Shown: positions 53,629 through 62,545, counted from the stretch's first letter. The stretch: DNA of 64,000 nucleotides from Bradyrhizobiaceae bacterium (GCA_020853885.1 JADYXZ010000020.1:442707-506706), one strand, 5' to 3'. Made by a program: numbers and translations. The notes: a model not told the origin generated them from the letters alone.

Positions 53629-53786
53629 CCGCGCCAGCGTTTAACCTTAATCGAATCTATCGCGCCGCGCGGCGACCGATACGATAGCGCCGACGTTCGA
53701 GCTGCGTCATTTCCTTGCCGAACGGTTTCTTAAAGGCGCCCTGCTACAGGCTAGCCACGCGGCCAACCTCGACCGGAGAAGAAGAC

Positions 53787-55166
53787 TTGTCCATCGCTGG
53801 CTCCCGGCAGAGCGCACGCATGCATTGGCGCGAGCGCGCGGATGCGTTGGCCGGGCAGATCAAGCATCTCCTGCTCGACCGCGGCGATCATTCGATCGCC
53901 CGGCGCATGGCCGGCACGGCCTTCAGCATCCGCGTGTTCAGCGCGGCGATCGTCTATCTCTCGCAAATCCTGCTCGCGCGCTGGATGGGGGCGCACGAGT
54001 TCGGCGTCTATGTCTATGTCTGGACCTGGCTGATCCTGATGGGAGGGCTTGCGCCGCTCGGCATCGCCTATTCGACGCAGCGCTTCATCCCCGAATACAC
54101 GGCAGCGAAGGACCGCGACCGACTGCGCGGATTTCTGCTCGGCAGCCGCGCGCTCAGCTTCGGTCTCGGCGCGCTTGCGGCGATCGCCGGACTTGCGCTC
54201 CTTCTGCTGCTGCGCGGGCGGATCGACGCCCACTATCTCGTTCCGTTCCTGATCGCGCTCGCGTGCCTGCCCGCGTTCGCGCTGTCGAGCGCGCAGGACG
54301 GGATCGCGCGCTCCTACAACTGGGTGCTGGCGGCGCTCGTTCCGGGGTTCGTCGCGCAGCCTCTGATCGTGCTGGCGATCGTCGTCACCGAGCATTTCCT
54401 CGGCACCGAGATCGACGCGGCGTTCGCGATGGCGGCGACCGCAATCGCGATCTGGTCGAGCGTCGTCCTGCAGACCGCGGTGCTGGAGCGCCGGCTCGGC
54501 GCGCACATCGAGCCCGGTCCGCGGCGCTACGAGGTCGGGCACTGGTTCCGGACGGCGCTGCCGATCCTGCTCGTCGACGGGTTCTATTTCCTGCTCACCT
54601 ATGTCGACATCCTCGTCCTGAAGGCGTTCGTCGATCCGGAAGAGATCGGCACCTATTACGCGGCGACGAAGACGCTCGTGCTGATCTCCTTCGTCTATTA
54701 CGCGGTGTCGGCGTCCTATGCGCACCGCTTCAGCGAAGCGCATTTCTCCGGCGAGCGGGAGAAGCTGGAATCCTTCGTCGCCGACGCGAGCCGCTGGACC
54801 TTCTGGCCCGCGCTCGCGTTTGCGCTCGTCCTGCTCGCGCTCGGCAAGCCGATCCTCATGCTGTTCGGCGAAGGGTTCGCCGACGGCTATCCGCTCATGT
54901 TCGTACTGGCGGTCGGGCTGCTCGCGCGGGCGAGCATGGGGCCGGGCGAACGGCTCCTGATCATGGTCGGCCAGCAGCGGCTGTGCGCAGCGATCTATGC
55001 GGCGGCCTTCTTCACCAATCTCGCGCTCTGCCTCGTGCTGGTGCCGCACTTCGGGCTGATGGGGGCGGCGGCGTCGACGGCGACGGCGGTCGTCGTCGAG
55101 TCGGTCCTGCTGTTCGTCGCGGCGAAGCGGCGGCTCGGCCTGCACCTCTTCTTCTGGGGCCGATGA
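53787..55166 (+). CDS. Wzx-like polysaccharide flippase (MATE/MOP superfamily)
   Basis: An inner-membrane flippase of lipid-linked oligosaccharides with about 12-14 hydrophobic helices: FSIRVFSAAIVYLSQILLARWMGAHEFGVYVYVWTWLILMGGLAPLGIAYSTQRFIPEY at the start and LPILLVDGFYFLLTYVDILVLKAFVDPEEIGTYYAATKTLVLISFVYYAV in the middle. The TTG at 53787 has GGAG eight bases upstream; the ATG at 53820 (MHWRERADAL) has no such site. The stop overlaps the start of the acetyltransferase gene (ATGA). It is likely part of a surface-polysaccharide pathway with that gene; the glycosyltransferases lie about 10 kb away. Confidence 0.86.
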   Translation: MSIAGSRQSARMHWRERADALAGQIKHLLLDRGDHSIARRMAGTAFSIRVFSAAIVYLSQILLARWMGAHEFGVYVYVWTWLILMGGLAPLGIAYSTQRFIPEYTAAKDRDRLRGFLLGSRALSFGLGALAAIAGLALLLLLRGRIDAHYLVPFLIALACLPAFALSSAQDGIARSYNWVLAALVPGFVAQPLIVLAIVVTEHFLGTEIDAAFAMAATAIAIWSSVVLQTAVLERRLGAHIEPGPRRYEVGHWFRTALPILLVDGFYFLLTYVDILVLKAFVDPEEIGTYYAATKTLVLISFVYYAVSASYAHRFSEAHFSGEREKLESFVADASRWTFWPALAFALVLLALGKPILMLFGEGFADGYPLMFVLAVGLLARASMGPGERLLIMVGQQRLCAAIYAAAFFTNLALCLVLVPHFGLMGAAASTATAVVVESVLLFVAAKRRLGLHLFFWGR

Positions 55167-56410
55167 GCATGCCGCGCACGCGCGCCCGTTCGCGGCTGTC
55201 GCCCGCCACGCGCCGCACGCGCGCGGCGGCGGCGCCCAAGCCGAAGAAGCGGCGCCCGGTGCGGGCGCGGTTCTCGGCGGAATGGCTCTCGCTGGAAGCG
55301 CTCTATGCCCGCGCGGCCAAGGAATGGGCGGAGCTTGCCCGGCGGGCGATCGAGCCGAATGTCTTTCTCGATCCCGGCTTCGCGATGGCCGCCGCGCGGC
55401 ATCTCGAAGCGGGCGACATCGGCGCGGTCGCCGTGTGGTCGGGCAGGCGGCTCGCGGGCCTGTTGCCCGGGCGTCTCGAAGGCGTGCGGTCGGGCCGGCC
55501 GTTTCCGACCTTCGCCGTCTGGACGCATGCGTTTGCGCCGTTGTCGACGCCGCTCGTCGACCGCAGCGCTCCGGCGGAGGTCGTCCGCACGATGCTGAAG
55601 GCGCTGCGGCAGGTCCCCGGAGCGCCGAAGCTTGCGTTGTTGCCGCTGGTGGCGGAGAGCGGCCCGGTTGCGCAACTGATCCACGGCGAGCTTGCACGCA
55701 AGCAGCGCAGCGCCACGCGTCTCGCGCCTTATGCGCGCGCGGCGCTTTTTCCCGCGAGTGAAGGGGGAAAGGCGGAGCTCTCCGCCAAGCGGCTTGCGGA
55801 ATTGCGGCGGCAGCAGCGGCGGCTGGCGGAGGCCGGGGCCGTCGGGCGGGTCACGGCGAAATCTCTAAGAGAAATCGAGCCGGCGCTCGGCGCCTATCTC
55901 GAGCTCGAAGCCGCGGGCTGGAAGGGGCGCGCGGGGAGTGCGGCGAAAGCCGATGCGGAAAGTGCCGCATTCTTCCGCGAAGCGGTGCTGGCGCTTGCCG
56001 CCGAGCGCAAGGCGCAGATTGATCTTTTGCGCCTGAACGGCTGCGCCATCGCCGCCTCGATTACGCTCTTCTCCGGCGACCGGGCGTGGGGCTGGAAGAC
56101 GGCCTACGATGAATCCTTCGCGCGCTTCTCGCCAGGGATGCAGCTCGCGTTCGATCTGTCGCAGAAGCTCGGCGCGGACGCGCAGCTTGCGCTCGTCGAT
56201 TCCTGCGCGGCGCCGGGCGGCGGCATCGTCGATCACATGTGGCCGGGGCGGATGGCGATGGCCGACTGGCTCGTGCCGCTCGAAGATGGCTTTTCGTTCC
56301 AGGTTGCGCTTGCCGCCGAGCGGGCGCGGCGTGCGGCGATTTCCGCGGCGAAGGCGCTGCGAGGGCTCGTGAAGAACAAGCCCTTGGACAAACGCGCTGC
56401 GGGCGGCTAA
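55163..56410 (+). CDS. CelD/BcsL-type GNAT acetyltransferase
   Basis: A GNAT-fold protein of the 'cellulose biosynthesis protein CelD' (BcsL-like) group, thought to acylate exopolysaccharide or its precursors. A long basic disordered start ([32 protein letters not shown]) leads to a domain with EPNVFLDPGFAMAAARHL, LAELRRQQRRLAEAGAVGRVT and LELEAAGWKGRAGSAAKADAESAAFFREAVLALAAERKAQIDLLRLNGCAIAASITLFSGDRAWGWKTAYDESFARFSPGMQLAFDL, the CelD signature. 415 aa. Coupled to the flippase, so it probably modifies the exported glycan. A second product of this kind is not in the window. Confidence 0.83.
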   Translation: MSMPRTRARSRLSPATRRTRAAAAPKPKKRRPVRARFSAEWLSLEALYARAAKEWAELARRAIEPNVFLDPGFAMAAARHLEAGDIGAVAVWSGRRLAGLLPGRLEGVRSGRPFPTFAVWTHAFAPLSTPLVDRSAPAEVVRTMLKALRQVPGAPKLALLPLVAESGPVAQLIHGELARKQRSATRLAPYARAALFPASEGGKAELSAKRLAELRRQQRRLAEAGAVGRVTAKSLREIEPALGAYLELEAAGWKGRAGSAAKADAESAAFFREAVLALAAERKAQIDLLRLNGCAIAASITLFSGDRAWGWKTAYDESFARFSPGMQLAFDLSQKLGADAQLALVDSCAAPGGGIVDHMWPGRMAMADWLVPLEDGFSFQVALAAERARRAAISAAKALRGLVKNKPLDKRAAGG

Positions 56411-56452
56411 CAGCCTCCTGCACCGTCCGCCGCACCAGCACCCCATACTCCG

Positions 56453-56803
56453 ATGCTCCTCACCCTCCTCAAGGCAAAGCTCCACCGTGCCACGATCACG
56501 GCCTGCGATCCCGATTACGAAGGCTCGATCTCGATCGATACTGCTCTTCTCGCGGCGGCCGGCATCCTCGTGAACGAGCAGGTCGACGTCTACAATCTGT
56601 CGAACGGCGAGCGGCTGACGACCTACGCCATCGCTGCGCCTGCCGGCTCCGGCACCGTCGGGCTCAACGGTGCAGCGGCGCGCAAGGCGCTTCCCGGCGA
56701 TCTCGTCATCATCTGCGCCTATGCGCACATGACGCCCGAGGAGACCGCCAGCCACCAGCCGCGCGTGGTTCTGCTCGGCGCCGGCAACAAGCCGCTCTCC
56801 TGA
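56453..56803 (+). CDS. panD: Aspartate 1-decarboxylase
   Basis: Makes beta-alanine for pantothenate and CoA synthesis; synthesised as a proenzyme that self-cleaves at Gly24-Ser25 to form a pyruvoyl group. The cleavage motif is [27 protein letters not shown] at the start and [34 protein letters not shown] and VVLLG are typical. 116 aa, normal. It starts 42 nt after the acetyltransferase gene and is convergent with the acyl-CoA synthetase. Confidence 0.96.
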   Translation: MLLTLLKAKLHRATITACDPDYEGSISIDTALLAAAGILVNEQVDVYNLSNGERLTTYAIAAPAGSGTVGLNGAAARKALPGDLVIICAYAHMTPEETASHQPRVVLLGAGNKPLS

Positions 56804-56834
56804 ATCGCGCCCGCCTGCGGATCGTAAGGGGTCC

Positions 56835-58442
56835 TCAGGCCCGCTCCCGCAACAGCCGGCGGATCACCTTACCGGTCGTGGTCATCGGCATCTCGTCGAT
56901 GAAGGCGACCTCGCGCGGATATTCATGCGCGGATAATTTCGTCTTGACGAAATCCTGAATCTCCTTGGCGAGCGCAGGCGAGGGGGCGTTGCCCGGCTTC
57001 AGCACCACGAAGGCCTTGACGATCTCCGTGCGCAGCTCGTCGGGCTTGCCGACGGCGGCGGCGAGCGCCACCGCGGGATGGCGGAGCAGGCAATCCTCGA
57101 TTTCGCCGGGGCCGATGCGGTAGCCCGCCGACGTGATCACGTCGTCGTCGCGGCCGACGAAACGGATATAGCCGTCGTCGTCGGCAACGCCCTGATCGCC
57201 GGTGGTCATCCAGTCGCCGATGAACTTGTCGCGCGTGGCGTCAGGCCGTTTCCAGTATTCGAGGAACATCACGGGGTCCGGCCGCTTCACCGCGATCTGC
57301 CCGAGCTCGCCCGGCTTGCAAAGCGTGCCGTCGTCGCGGATCACGGCGACCTCGTGGCCGGGCACCGGCTTGCCGATCGCGCCGGGGCGCGAGACGCCGA
57401 TCGCGGCGCAGGACGACAGCACGAGGTTGCATTCGGTCTGGCCGTAGAACTCGTTGATCGTCAGCCCGAGGACGGAGCGGCCCCATTCGTAGGTCTCGAC
57501 GCCGAGCGACTCGCCGCCGGAGCCGAGGGTGCGCAGCGCGAGCTTGTGCTTGGGCCGGCCGGCGCCGCGCAGCATGCGGAGCGCGGTCGGCGGGATGAAG
57601 GTGTTGCGCACCCCGGCGCCCGCCATCAGCGCGAAGGCTTCCTCGGGATCGAACTTCTCGAACTTCTTCGCCACCACCGGCACGCCGAGCGAAAGCGCCG
57701 GCAGCAGGACGTCGAGGAGCCCGCCGGCCCAGGCCCAGTCGGCGGGCGTCCACATGCGGTCGCCCGGCTGCGGCAGGAACTCGTGGGGAAGCTCGACGCC
57801 GGGGAGATGCCCCGGCAGCACGCGATGGCCGTGCAGCGCACCCTTGGGCGCGCCGGTGGTGCCGGAGGTATAGATCATCAGCGCCGGGTCGTCCGGCGTT
57901 GTGCCGGCCGGCGTGAACTCGTCCGACGCGCGGGCGAGCGTTTCATGAAAGTCGAGCGTGTCGTCGTCGGCGCCGTCGATCGAGAGCACGAGCTGCAGCT
58001 CCGGCAGCGCATCGCGGATCTGTGCGACCTTGGTGAGCCCCGCCGCGTTGGTGACGACGGCGCGCGCGCCGGAATTCTCCAGCCGATAGGAGAGTGCGTC
58101 GATGCCGAACAGGGCGGCGATCGGCACGGCGACGGCGCCGAGCTTATAGACCGCGAGATGCGTGACCGCGGTCTCCGGCGTCTGCGGCAGGAGGATCGCA
58201 ACGCGGTCGCCGCGGGCGAAGCCGTGGGCGGTGAGTGCGTTGGCGAGCCGGTTCGACTGCCCGCGCAGTGTGCCGTAGGTGACGGGCTCGAGGCCCTTTG
58301 CGCCCTGCACGAAGATGGCGACGCGGGCGGGGTCCTCTGCCGCCCACTTGTCGCAGGCGTCGACGCCGATGTTGTAGCGGGCGGGAATCTGCCAGCGGAA
58401 TTGCCGGCAGAGCTCGTCGTAGTCGCGGATCGGCGGCAGCAT
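56835..58442 (-). CDS. AMP-dependent acyl-CoA synthetase (acetyl-CoA synthetase-like)
   Basis: Adenylates a carboxylic acid and ligates CoA. ANL-superfamily motifs are LMIYTSGTTGAPKGALHGH (P-loop), NEFYGQTECNLVLSS, WMTTGDQGVADDDGYIRFVGRDDDVITSAGYRIGPGEIEDCLL and the catalytic lysine in PMTTTGKVIRRLLRE. The N-terminus FRWQIPARYNIGVDACDKWAAEDPARVAIF groups it with medium-chain/2-methyl-branched acyl-CoA ligases. 535 aa. The substrate is not predictable. It is convergent with panD and followed on the same strand by the CAP lipoprotein gene upstream. Confidence 0.9.
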   Translation of the reverse strand: MLPPIRDYDELCRQFRWQIPARYNIGVDACDKWAAEDPARVAIFVQGAKGLEPVTYGTLRGQSNRLANALTAHGFARGDRVAILLPQTPETAVTHLAVYKLGAVAVPIAALFGIDALSYRLENSGARAVVTNAAGLTKVAQIRDALPELQLVLSIDGADDDTLDFHETLARASDEFTPAGTTPDDPALMIYTSGTTGAPKGALHGHRVLPGHLPGVELPHEFLPQPGDRMWTPADWAWAGGLLDVLLPALSLGVPVVAKKFEKFDPEEAFALMAGAGVRNTFIPPTALRMLRGAGRPKHKLALRTLGSGGESLGVETYEWGRSVLGLTINEFYGQTECNLVLSSCAAIGVSRPGAIGKPVPGHEVAVIRDDGTLCKPGELGQIAVKRPDPVMFLEYWKRPDATRDKFIGDWMTTGDQGVADDDGYIRFVGRDDDVITSAGYRIGPGEIEDCLLRHPAVALAAAVGKPDELRTEIVKAFVVLKPGNAPSPALAKEIQDFVKTKLSAHEYPREVAFIDEMPMTTTGKVIRRLLRERA

Positions 58443-58470
58443 GGGCGCTCCCTCTCCCGCGCGCCCGCGC

Positions 58471-58983
58471 TCAGTTGGCGGGCTCGGCGAGGATCAGCGC
58501 CCAGAATACCTTGTACTTGGAATGCGGGGCATAGGCGGTGGCGATGCCGACGCGCGTCGCGCCGGGCAGCAGCATGTTCTTGTTGTGCGAGGGCGAATCG
58601 CGCCAGCCGGAGAAGGCTTCGGCCAGCGTGTGATAGCCGGCGCCGATGTTTTCCGCGGCGCGGGCGGCGTCGTAGCTGCCGGCGGCGAGACGCTGGGTGA
58701 AGCCGCGGCCGCCGGGGTCGTGGGTCAGCTTGTCGGCGGCGGCCATGCGCTTGGCCTGATCGCGGGCGATCGCCACGAGCGCGGAATCGACCTGCACCGC
58801 CGGCAGGCCGAACGTGCGGCGATAATCGGAGAGCATCGACGCCGCCGCGTTCACGTTCACCTCGGCGTCGGGCCGCGCCATGCTTTCGTAGAAGGGCGGC
58901 GACTTGTCGAGCTCATAGGCAGCGCAGCCGGCGAGCAGCGCGGCAAGCAATGCGATCAGCGGAATGGCGGGGGAGCGGCGCAT
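58471..58983 (-). CDS. CAP-domain (SCP/PR1-like) lipoprotein
   Basis: A secreted CAP-superfamily protein, function uncertain. A signal peptide with lipobox (IPLIALLAALLAGCAAYEL, Cys20) is followed by the domain: MLSDYRRTFGLPAVQVDSALVAIARDQAKRMAAADKLTHDPGGRGFTQRL, AAENIGAGYHTLAEAFSGWRDSPSHNKNMLLPGATRVGIATAYAP and YKVFWALILA. The His/Glu residues of the CAP cavity (THD, AENI, SPSHNKNM) are present. 170 aa. It lies 28 nt upstream of the acyl-CoA synthetase start on the same strand. Confidence 0.9.
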   Translation of the reverse strand: MRRSPAIPLIALLAALLAGCAAYELDKSPPFYESMARPDAEVNVNAAASMLSDYRRTFGLPAVQVDSALVAIARDQAKRMAAADKLTHDPGGRGFTQRLAAGSYDAARAAENIGAGYHTLAEAFSGWRDSPSHNKNMLLPGATRVGIATAYAPHSKYKVFWALILAEPAN

Positions 58984-59054
58984 GCGAGTCGCTGCGTTCT
59001 AGCCAAGAATTGCGGCGGATGCGAGTCGGTGCGAAGGGAGAACCATACGACATC

Positions 59055-59140
59055 TCCGTTCGTCCCCGCGAAAGCGGGGACCCAGAGCCATACCGACTGC
59101 GCACGCGGCCCTGGATTCCCGCTTACGCGGGAATGAGCGG
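59055..59140. repeat. CCCCGCGAAAGCGGGG intergenic repeat, copy 2
   Basis: Same two-hairpin layout as 36536-36626: CCCCGCGAAAGCGGGG, then ATTCCCGCTTACGCGGGAAT, joined by CCAGAGCC...CCTGG. It lies between divergent genes, so it must leave room for two promoters. Confidence 0.8.
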
Positions 59141-59198
59141 ATATTGTTTCAGTGCTTCCGGCGCTGCATAAGTTTGTGCGAAGGAAAAAGGGCGCAGC

Positions 59199-61538
59199 AT
59201 GGCGGCGGAGCACGAGCGGACCGCGGGACCGTTCATCGGCCGGCCGATGCTGCGCTACGAGGACCTGCGGCTCGTGCGCGGGGCGGGGCGCTACACCGAC
59301 GATATTTCCCTGCCGAACCAGACGTATGCGATTTTCGTGCGCTCGCCGCATGCGCACGCGAATATTCGCAAGATCGACGCGGCGCGCGCACGCGCGCTGC
59401 CCGGCGTGGTCGCGGTGCTGACGGCGCAGGATTATCTCGGCGACGGGTGCAAACCCATTCCGCAGGTGCCGAACCCGACCGACGTGATCGAATACAAGCA
59501 GCTTGCGTTCCATGCGAACGGCGAGCGCAAGGTGCTGGACGAGCCGCACCTGCCGCTCGCCGCCGAGCGCGCGCGTTACGTGGGCGAGCCGGTGGCGGTC
59601 GCGATCGCGGAGAGCGCGCACGCGGCGCGCGACGCGGCGGAAGCCGTCGAGGTCGATTACGAAGTGCTGCCGGCGGTGGTCGATGCAGAAGCGGCTATCA
59701 CGTCCGGCGCGCAGGCGCTCTGGCCGTCGGCGCCGGACAACGTCGCGCTCGATTGCACGTTCGGCGACCCGGAAGCCGTGCGCGAAGCGTTCGCCGGCGC
59801 CGATCTCGTCGTCGAGCAGACCTTTCGCAATCAAAGGATCGCCACCGCGCAGATGGAGCCGCGGGCGGCGATCGGCGACTACGACGCGGCGAGCGGCCAA
59901 TATATTTCCATTGCCGGCAGCCAGGGCGTGCACCAGCAGCGGCGCGCGCTCGCGGGCGCGCTCGGCGTGCCGCCGGAAAAGGTGCGCGTCGTGTGCCCGG
60001 ACACGGGCGGCGGCTTCGGCTCGCGCACCTATCTCAATCCCGAGCAGGTGGTCGTCGTGTGGGCCGCGCGGCGGCTCGGCCGGCCGGTGAAATGGACGAG
60101 CGACCGCACGGAAGCCTTCCTCACCGACTATCAGGGCCGTGACCTCGTGACGAAGGCGCGCATGGCGCTCGCCGCCGACGGCCGCATCCGCGCCTATGCG
60201 TTCGAGCTCTTGGGCAACGCGGGCGCGCACACGGTCTCCTACGTGCCGCTGAACAACGGCTACCGCGTCTCCACCACGGTCTATGCCGTGCCGGCGGCCA
60301 CGGCGCGCGTGCGCGCGGCGATGACCAACACGGTCTCCACCGGCCCGTTCCGCGGCGCGGGGCGGCCGGAGGCGACGCTCGCGATCGAGCGGCTGCTTGA
60401 CATCGCCGCGCATCGGCTCGGTCTCGACCGCGCGGAAATCCGCCGCCGCAATCTCGTGCGGCTCGATCAACTCCCATACAAAACCGCGTTCGGGCTCACC
60501 TTCGACAGCGGCGATTTTCTCGCCAACATGGAGCGCGCGCTCGAACTCGCCGGCTGGCGGGATTTCGAGACGCGGCGCGCGGAGGCCAAGGCGCGGGGGC
60601 GGCTGCGCGGGATCGGCATCGCGAACTACGTGGAATCGCCCGTGGGCTTTCCGCACGAGCGCGTGGACGTGCGCGTGCGCACCGACGACACGGTGGAGCT
60701 CGTGATCGGCACGCAATCGACCGGGCAGGGGCACGAGACCACGTTCGCGCAGGTGATGGCGGACCAGCTCGGCGTGCATCCGGACCAGGTGCGCTTCGTC
60801 GGCGGCGACACCGAGAAGGTCGTGAGCGGCGGGGGCTCGCATTCGGACCGCTCCATGCGCTTTGCCGGCCGGCTGATGGTGGAGGCGAGCGCGGAGATCG
60901 TGGGCAAGGCCCGCGCGCTCGCCGCCGAACTCCTGCAAGCCGACGAAGCCGCGGTGGAATGGTGCGACGGCTTCTTCGCGACGCCCGCGAGCAACCGGCG
61001 GCTTTCGATCTTCGACGTGGCGCGCGCTTCAGCCGAAGGCTTGCTCGCGGGCTCGGCGAGCTATTCGGGCCGCATCCCCGCGCATCCGACCGGCTGCGCC
61101 GTGTGCGAGGTGGAGATCGACCCGGAGACGGGCGTGGTCGAGATCGTGCGGCACAGCTCGATCGACGACGCGGGCCAGCCGATCAACCCGATGATCCTGC
61201 ACGGGCAGGTGCACGGCGGCATCGCGCAGGGCGCGGGCCAGGCGCTGCTCGAGGCGGTCGTTTACGCGCCGGACACGGGCGAGATGCTGACCGCGAGCTT
61301 CATGGATTACGGCATGCCGCGCGCCGACATGCTGCCGTTCTTCGACGTGGAGCTGGCCGAGCACCCGACGCACGGCAACCCCTTGCGCGTGAAAGGCGGC
61401 GGCGAGAGCGGGATCACGCCCTGCCTCGCCGCGGTGATGAACGCGGTCTGCGATGCGCTCTCGCCCTTGGGCATCGAGCACCTCGATATGCCCGCGACGC
61501 CGGGGAGGGTTTGGAGGGTGATACAGGATCGCGACTGA
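59199..61538 (+). CDS. Xanthine-dehydrogenase-family molybdopterin-binding subunit
   Basis: The large catalytic subunit of a molybdenum hydroxylase (CO dehydrogenase/xanthine dehydrogenase family). The start is GRPMLRYEDLRLVRGAGRYTDDISLPNQTYAIFVRSPHAHANIRKID. Mo-cofactor motifs are QGVHQQRRALAGALG, VVCPDTGGGFGSRTYLNPEQ, STGPFRGAGRPEATLAIERLLD (a form II-like FRGAGR), GTQSTGQGHETTFAQ and the C-terminal active-site region RVKGGGESGITPCLAAVMNAVCDAL. 779 aa. No FAD or 2Fe-2S partner genes are adjacent, so the enzyme would have to draw them from elsewhere. The substrate is unknown. Confidence 0.93.
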   Translation: MAAEHERTAGPFIGRPMLRYEDLRLVRGAGRYTDDISLPNQTYAIFVRSPHAHANIRKIDAARARALPGVVAVLTAQDYLGDGCKPIPQVPNPTDVIEYKQLAFHANGERKVLDEPHLPLAAERARYVGEPVAVAIAESAHAARDAAEAVEVDYEVLPAVVDAEAAITSGAQALWPSAPDNVALDCTFGDPEAVREAFAGADLVVEQTFRNQRIATAQMEPRAAIGDYDAASGQYISIAGSQGVHQQRRALAGALGVPPEKVRVVCPDTGGGFGSRTYLNPEQVVVVWAARRLGRPVKWTSDRTEAFLTDYQGRDLVTKARMALAADGRIRAYAFELLGNAGAHTVSYVPLNNGYRVSTTVYAVPAATARVRAAMTNTVSTGPFRGAGRPEATLAIERLLDIAAHRLGLDRAEIRRRNLVRLDQLPYKTAFGLTFDSGDFLANMERALELAGWRDFETRRAEAKARGRLRGIGIANYVESPVGFPHERVDVRVRTDDTVELVIGTQSTGQGHETTFAQVMADQLGVHPDQVRFVGGDTEKVVSGGGSHSDRSMRFAGRLMVEASAEIVGKARALAAELLQADEAAVEWCDGFFATPASNRRLSIFDVARASAEGLLAGSASYSGRIPAHPTGCAVCEVEIDPETGVVEIVRHSSIDDAGQPINPMILHGQVHGGIAQGAGQALLEAVVYAPDTGEMLTASFMDYGMPRADMLPFFDVELAEHPTHGNPLRVKGGGESGITPCLAAVMNAVCDALSPLGIEHLDMPATPGRVWRVIQDRD

Positions 61539-61564
61539 GTCTCGACTCTAGTCTAGCGATCGGC

Positions 61565-61586
61565 TGGTCCTGGCAGGAATCGAACC
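61565..61586 (-). other. tRNA 3'-end-like sequence
   Basis: On the minus strand this reads as a T-arm and acceptor arm: GGTTCGATTCC, TGCCAGGA, CCA. It resembles, with several mismatches, the 3' end of tRNA-Arg at 62392-62468 (GGTTCGACTCC, CTCCGGGACC). No full tRNA surrounds it. It may be a decayed attachment-site copy or a stray tRNA fragment. Confidence 0.45.
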
Positions 61587-61606
61587 TTCTCGAGTGAGAT
61601 GTGGCG

Positions 61607-62206
61607 CTAAAGCACGTTGCTCTTTCCGAGATTGCATGCATCGCATAGCGTCTGAAGATTATCTTCGGTCGTCTCTCCGCCGAGACTCCAAGGCTTGATG
61701 TGGTCGATGTGCAGGTTCAACCCCGGCTTAAAGGCAGGGCTTGCTCCACATGCTCGGCATGAGAAGTTGTCGCGCTTAAGAATGCGAAAGCGTAGTCGCA
61801 ATGATGCTTTTCGACGCGGTTGGTCGCCTTTGGCAAGTTCGCTTGCGGCCGGCGGTACCTTGTCCAGCGAGTTTGCATAGTCAACAAAATGCTGGAGGGC
61901 CCTTGTCCACGAATGGAAACGCCGCTTATAGGTGTCACCGGAAATTACAGATGGCGGACGTGCAAGCTCCGAAAGGCGGGGCTGACGGCCGTAGTGCTCC
62001 CACACGCGCATCATGTTCGCGAATAAACGTTCATCGTCGTAGTTCTGCTCGGCTGCAACCTGCAATCCAGCTGCGACGACTGCTTTGTTCCAAGAGCCAA
62101 AGCGGCGCTGAAAAGTTGCTGGGTGGTATTTGCCGTGTTGGGCGTACGCGGCCATCGTGACAATGCTTGTTTGCACGAGCTCGGCGACGCGACGAATGTC
62201 CAGCAA
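61607..62206 (-). CDS. HNH endonuclease, N-terminal region probably frameshifted
   Basis: The C-terminal HNH domain is clear: RFRILKRDNFSCRACGASPAFKPGLNLHIDHIKPWSLGGETTEDNLQTLCDACNLGKSN. Two tandem units before it share a pattern (TFQRRFGSWNKAVVAAGL and TYKRRFHSWTRALQHF), the homing-type repeat seen with such HNH genes. The only in-frame start is a TTG at 62206. Upstream, a different frame begins with ATG at 62268 (MTAKKFQLERVRAR) and a one-base insertion near 62226 would join it to VTKDELLLDIRRVAEL. GC content is lower than in the surroundings. It lies next to tRNA-Arg. Confidence 0.75.
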   Translation of the reverse strand: MLDIRRVAELVQTSIVTMAAYAQHGKYHPATFQRRFGSWNKAVVAAGLQVAAEQNYDDERLFANMMRVWEHYGRQPRLSELARPPSVISGDTYKRRFHSWTRALQHFVDYANSLDKVPPAASELAKGDQPRRKASLRLRFRILKRDNFSCRACGASPAFKPGLNLHIDHIKPWSLGGETTEDNLQTLCDACNLGKSNVL

Positions 62207-62290
62207 TAATTCGTCCTTGGTGACCGGCGCGCCCGCACCCGCTCAAGCTGAAACTTTTTGGCAGTCATCAAATAGACCGCGGAAAGACTT

Positions 62291-62308
62291 GTAACATTAC
62301 AATGTTAC
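62291..62308. promoter_or_regulatory. Perfect palindrome upstream of the HNH gene
   Basis: GTAACATT, centre AC, AATGTTAC: an 8-bp perfect inverted repeat in AT-rich DNA, about 20 nt upstream of the out-of-frame ATG at 62268-62271. It looks like an operator. The binding protein is unknown. Confidence 0.5.
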
Positions 62309-62391
62309 TTCATGTGCGCGAGAAATTAAACCGATGCTCCATGAGATCGACGGAGGCCAGCGAAGTAGAAAATAGTTCTACCTCAATGAAT

Positions 62392-62468
62392 TGGCGGTCC
62401 CGGAGGGAGTCGAACCCCCGACCTTCGGTTTAGGAAACCGCTGCTCTATCCGGCTGAGCTACGGGACC
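62392..62468 (-). tRNA. tRNA-Arg (anticodon CCT)
   Basis: Acceptor arms GGTCCCG and CGGGACC with G and encoded CCA (3' end at 62392). The D-arm is AGCTCAGCCGGATAGAGC, the anticodon loop TTCCTAA (anticodon CCT, reading AGG) and the T-arm GGGGGTTCGACTCCCTC. The 77-nt cloverleaf is complete. The first pair of the anticodon stem appears mismatched (G-A). Confidence 0.95.
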
Positions 62469-62545
62469 GCTGCAATGGCATCGACTTAAGGCCGCCCGGC
62501 GGGGCAGGCAAGGTGCGGGGCAGATTAGCAGGTCCCTTGCCGATC

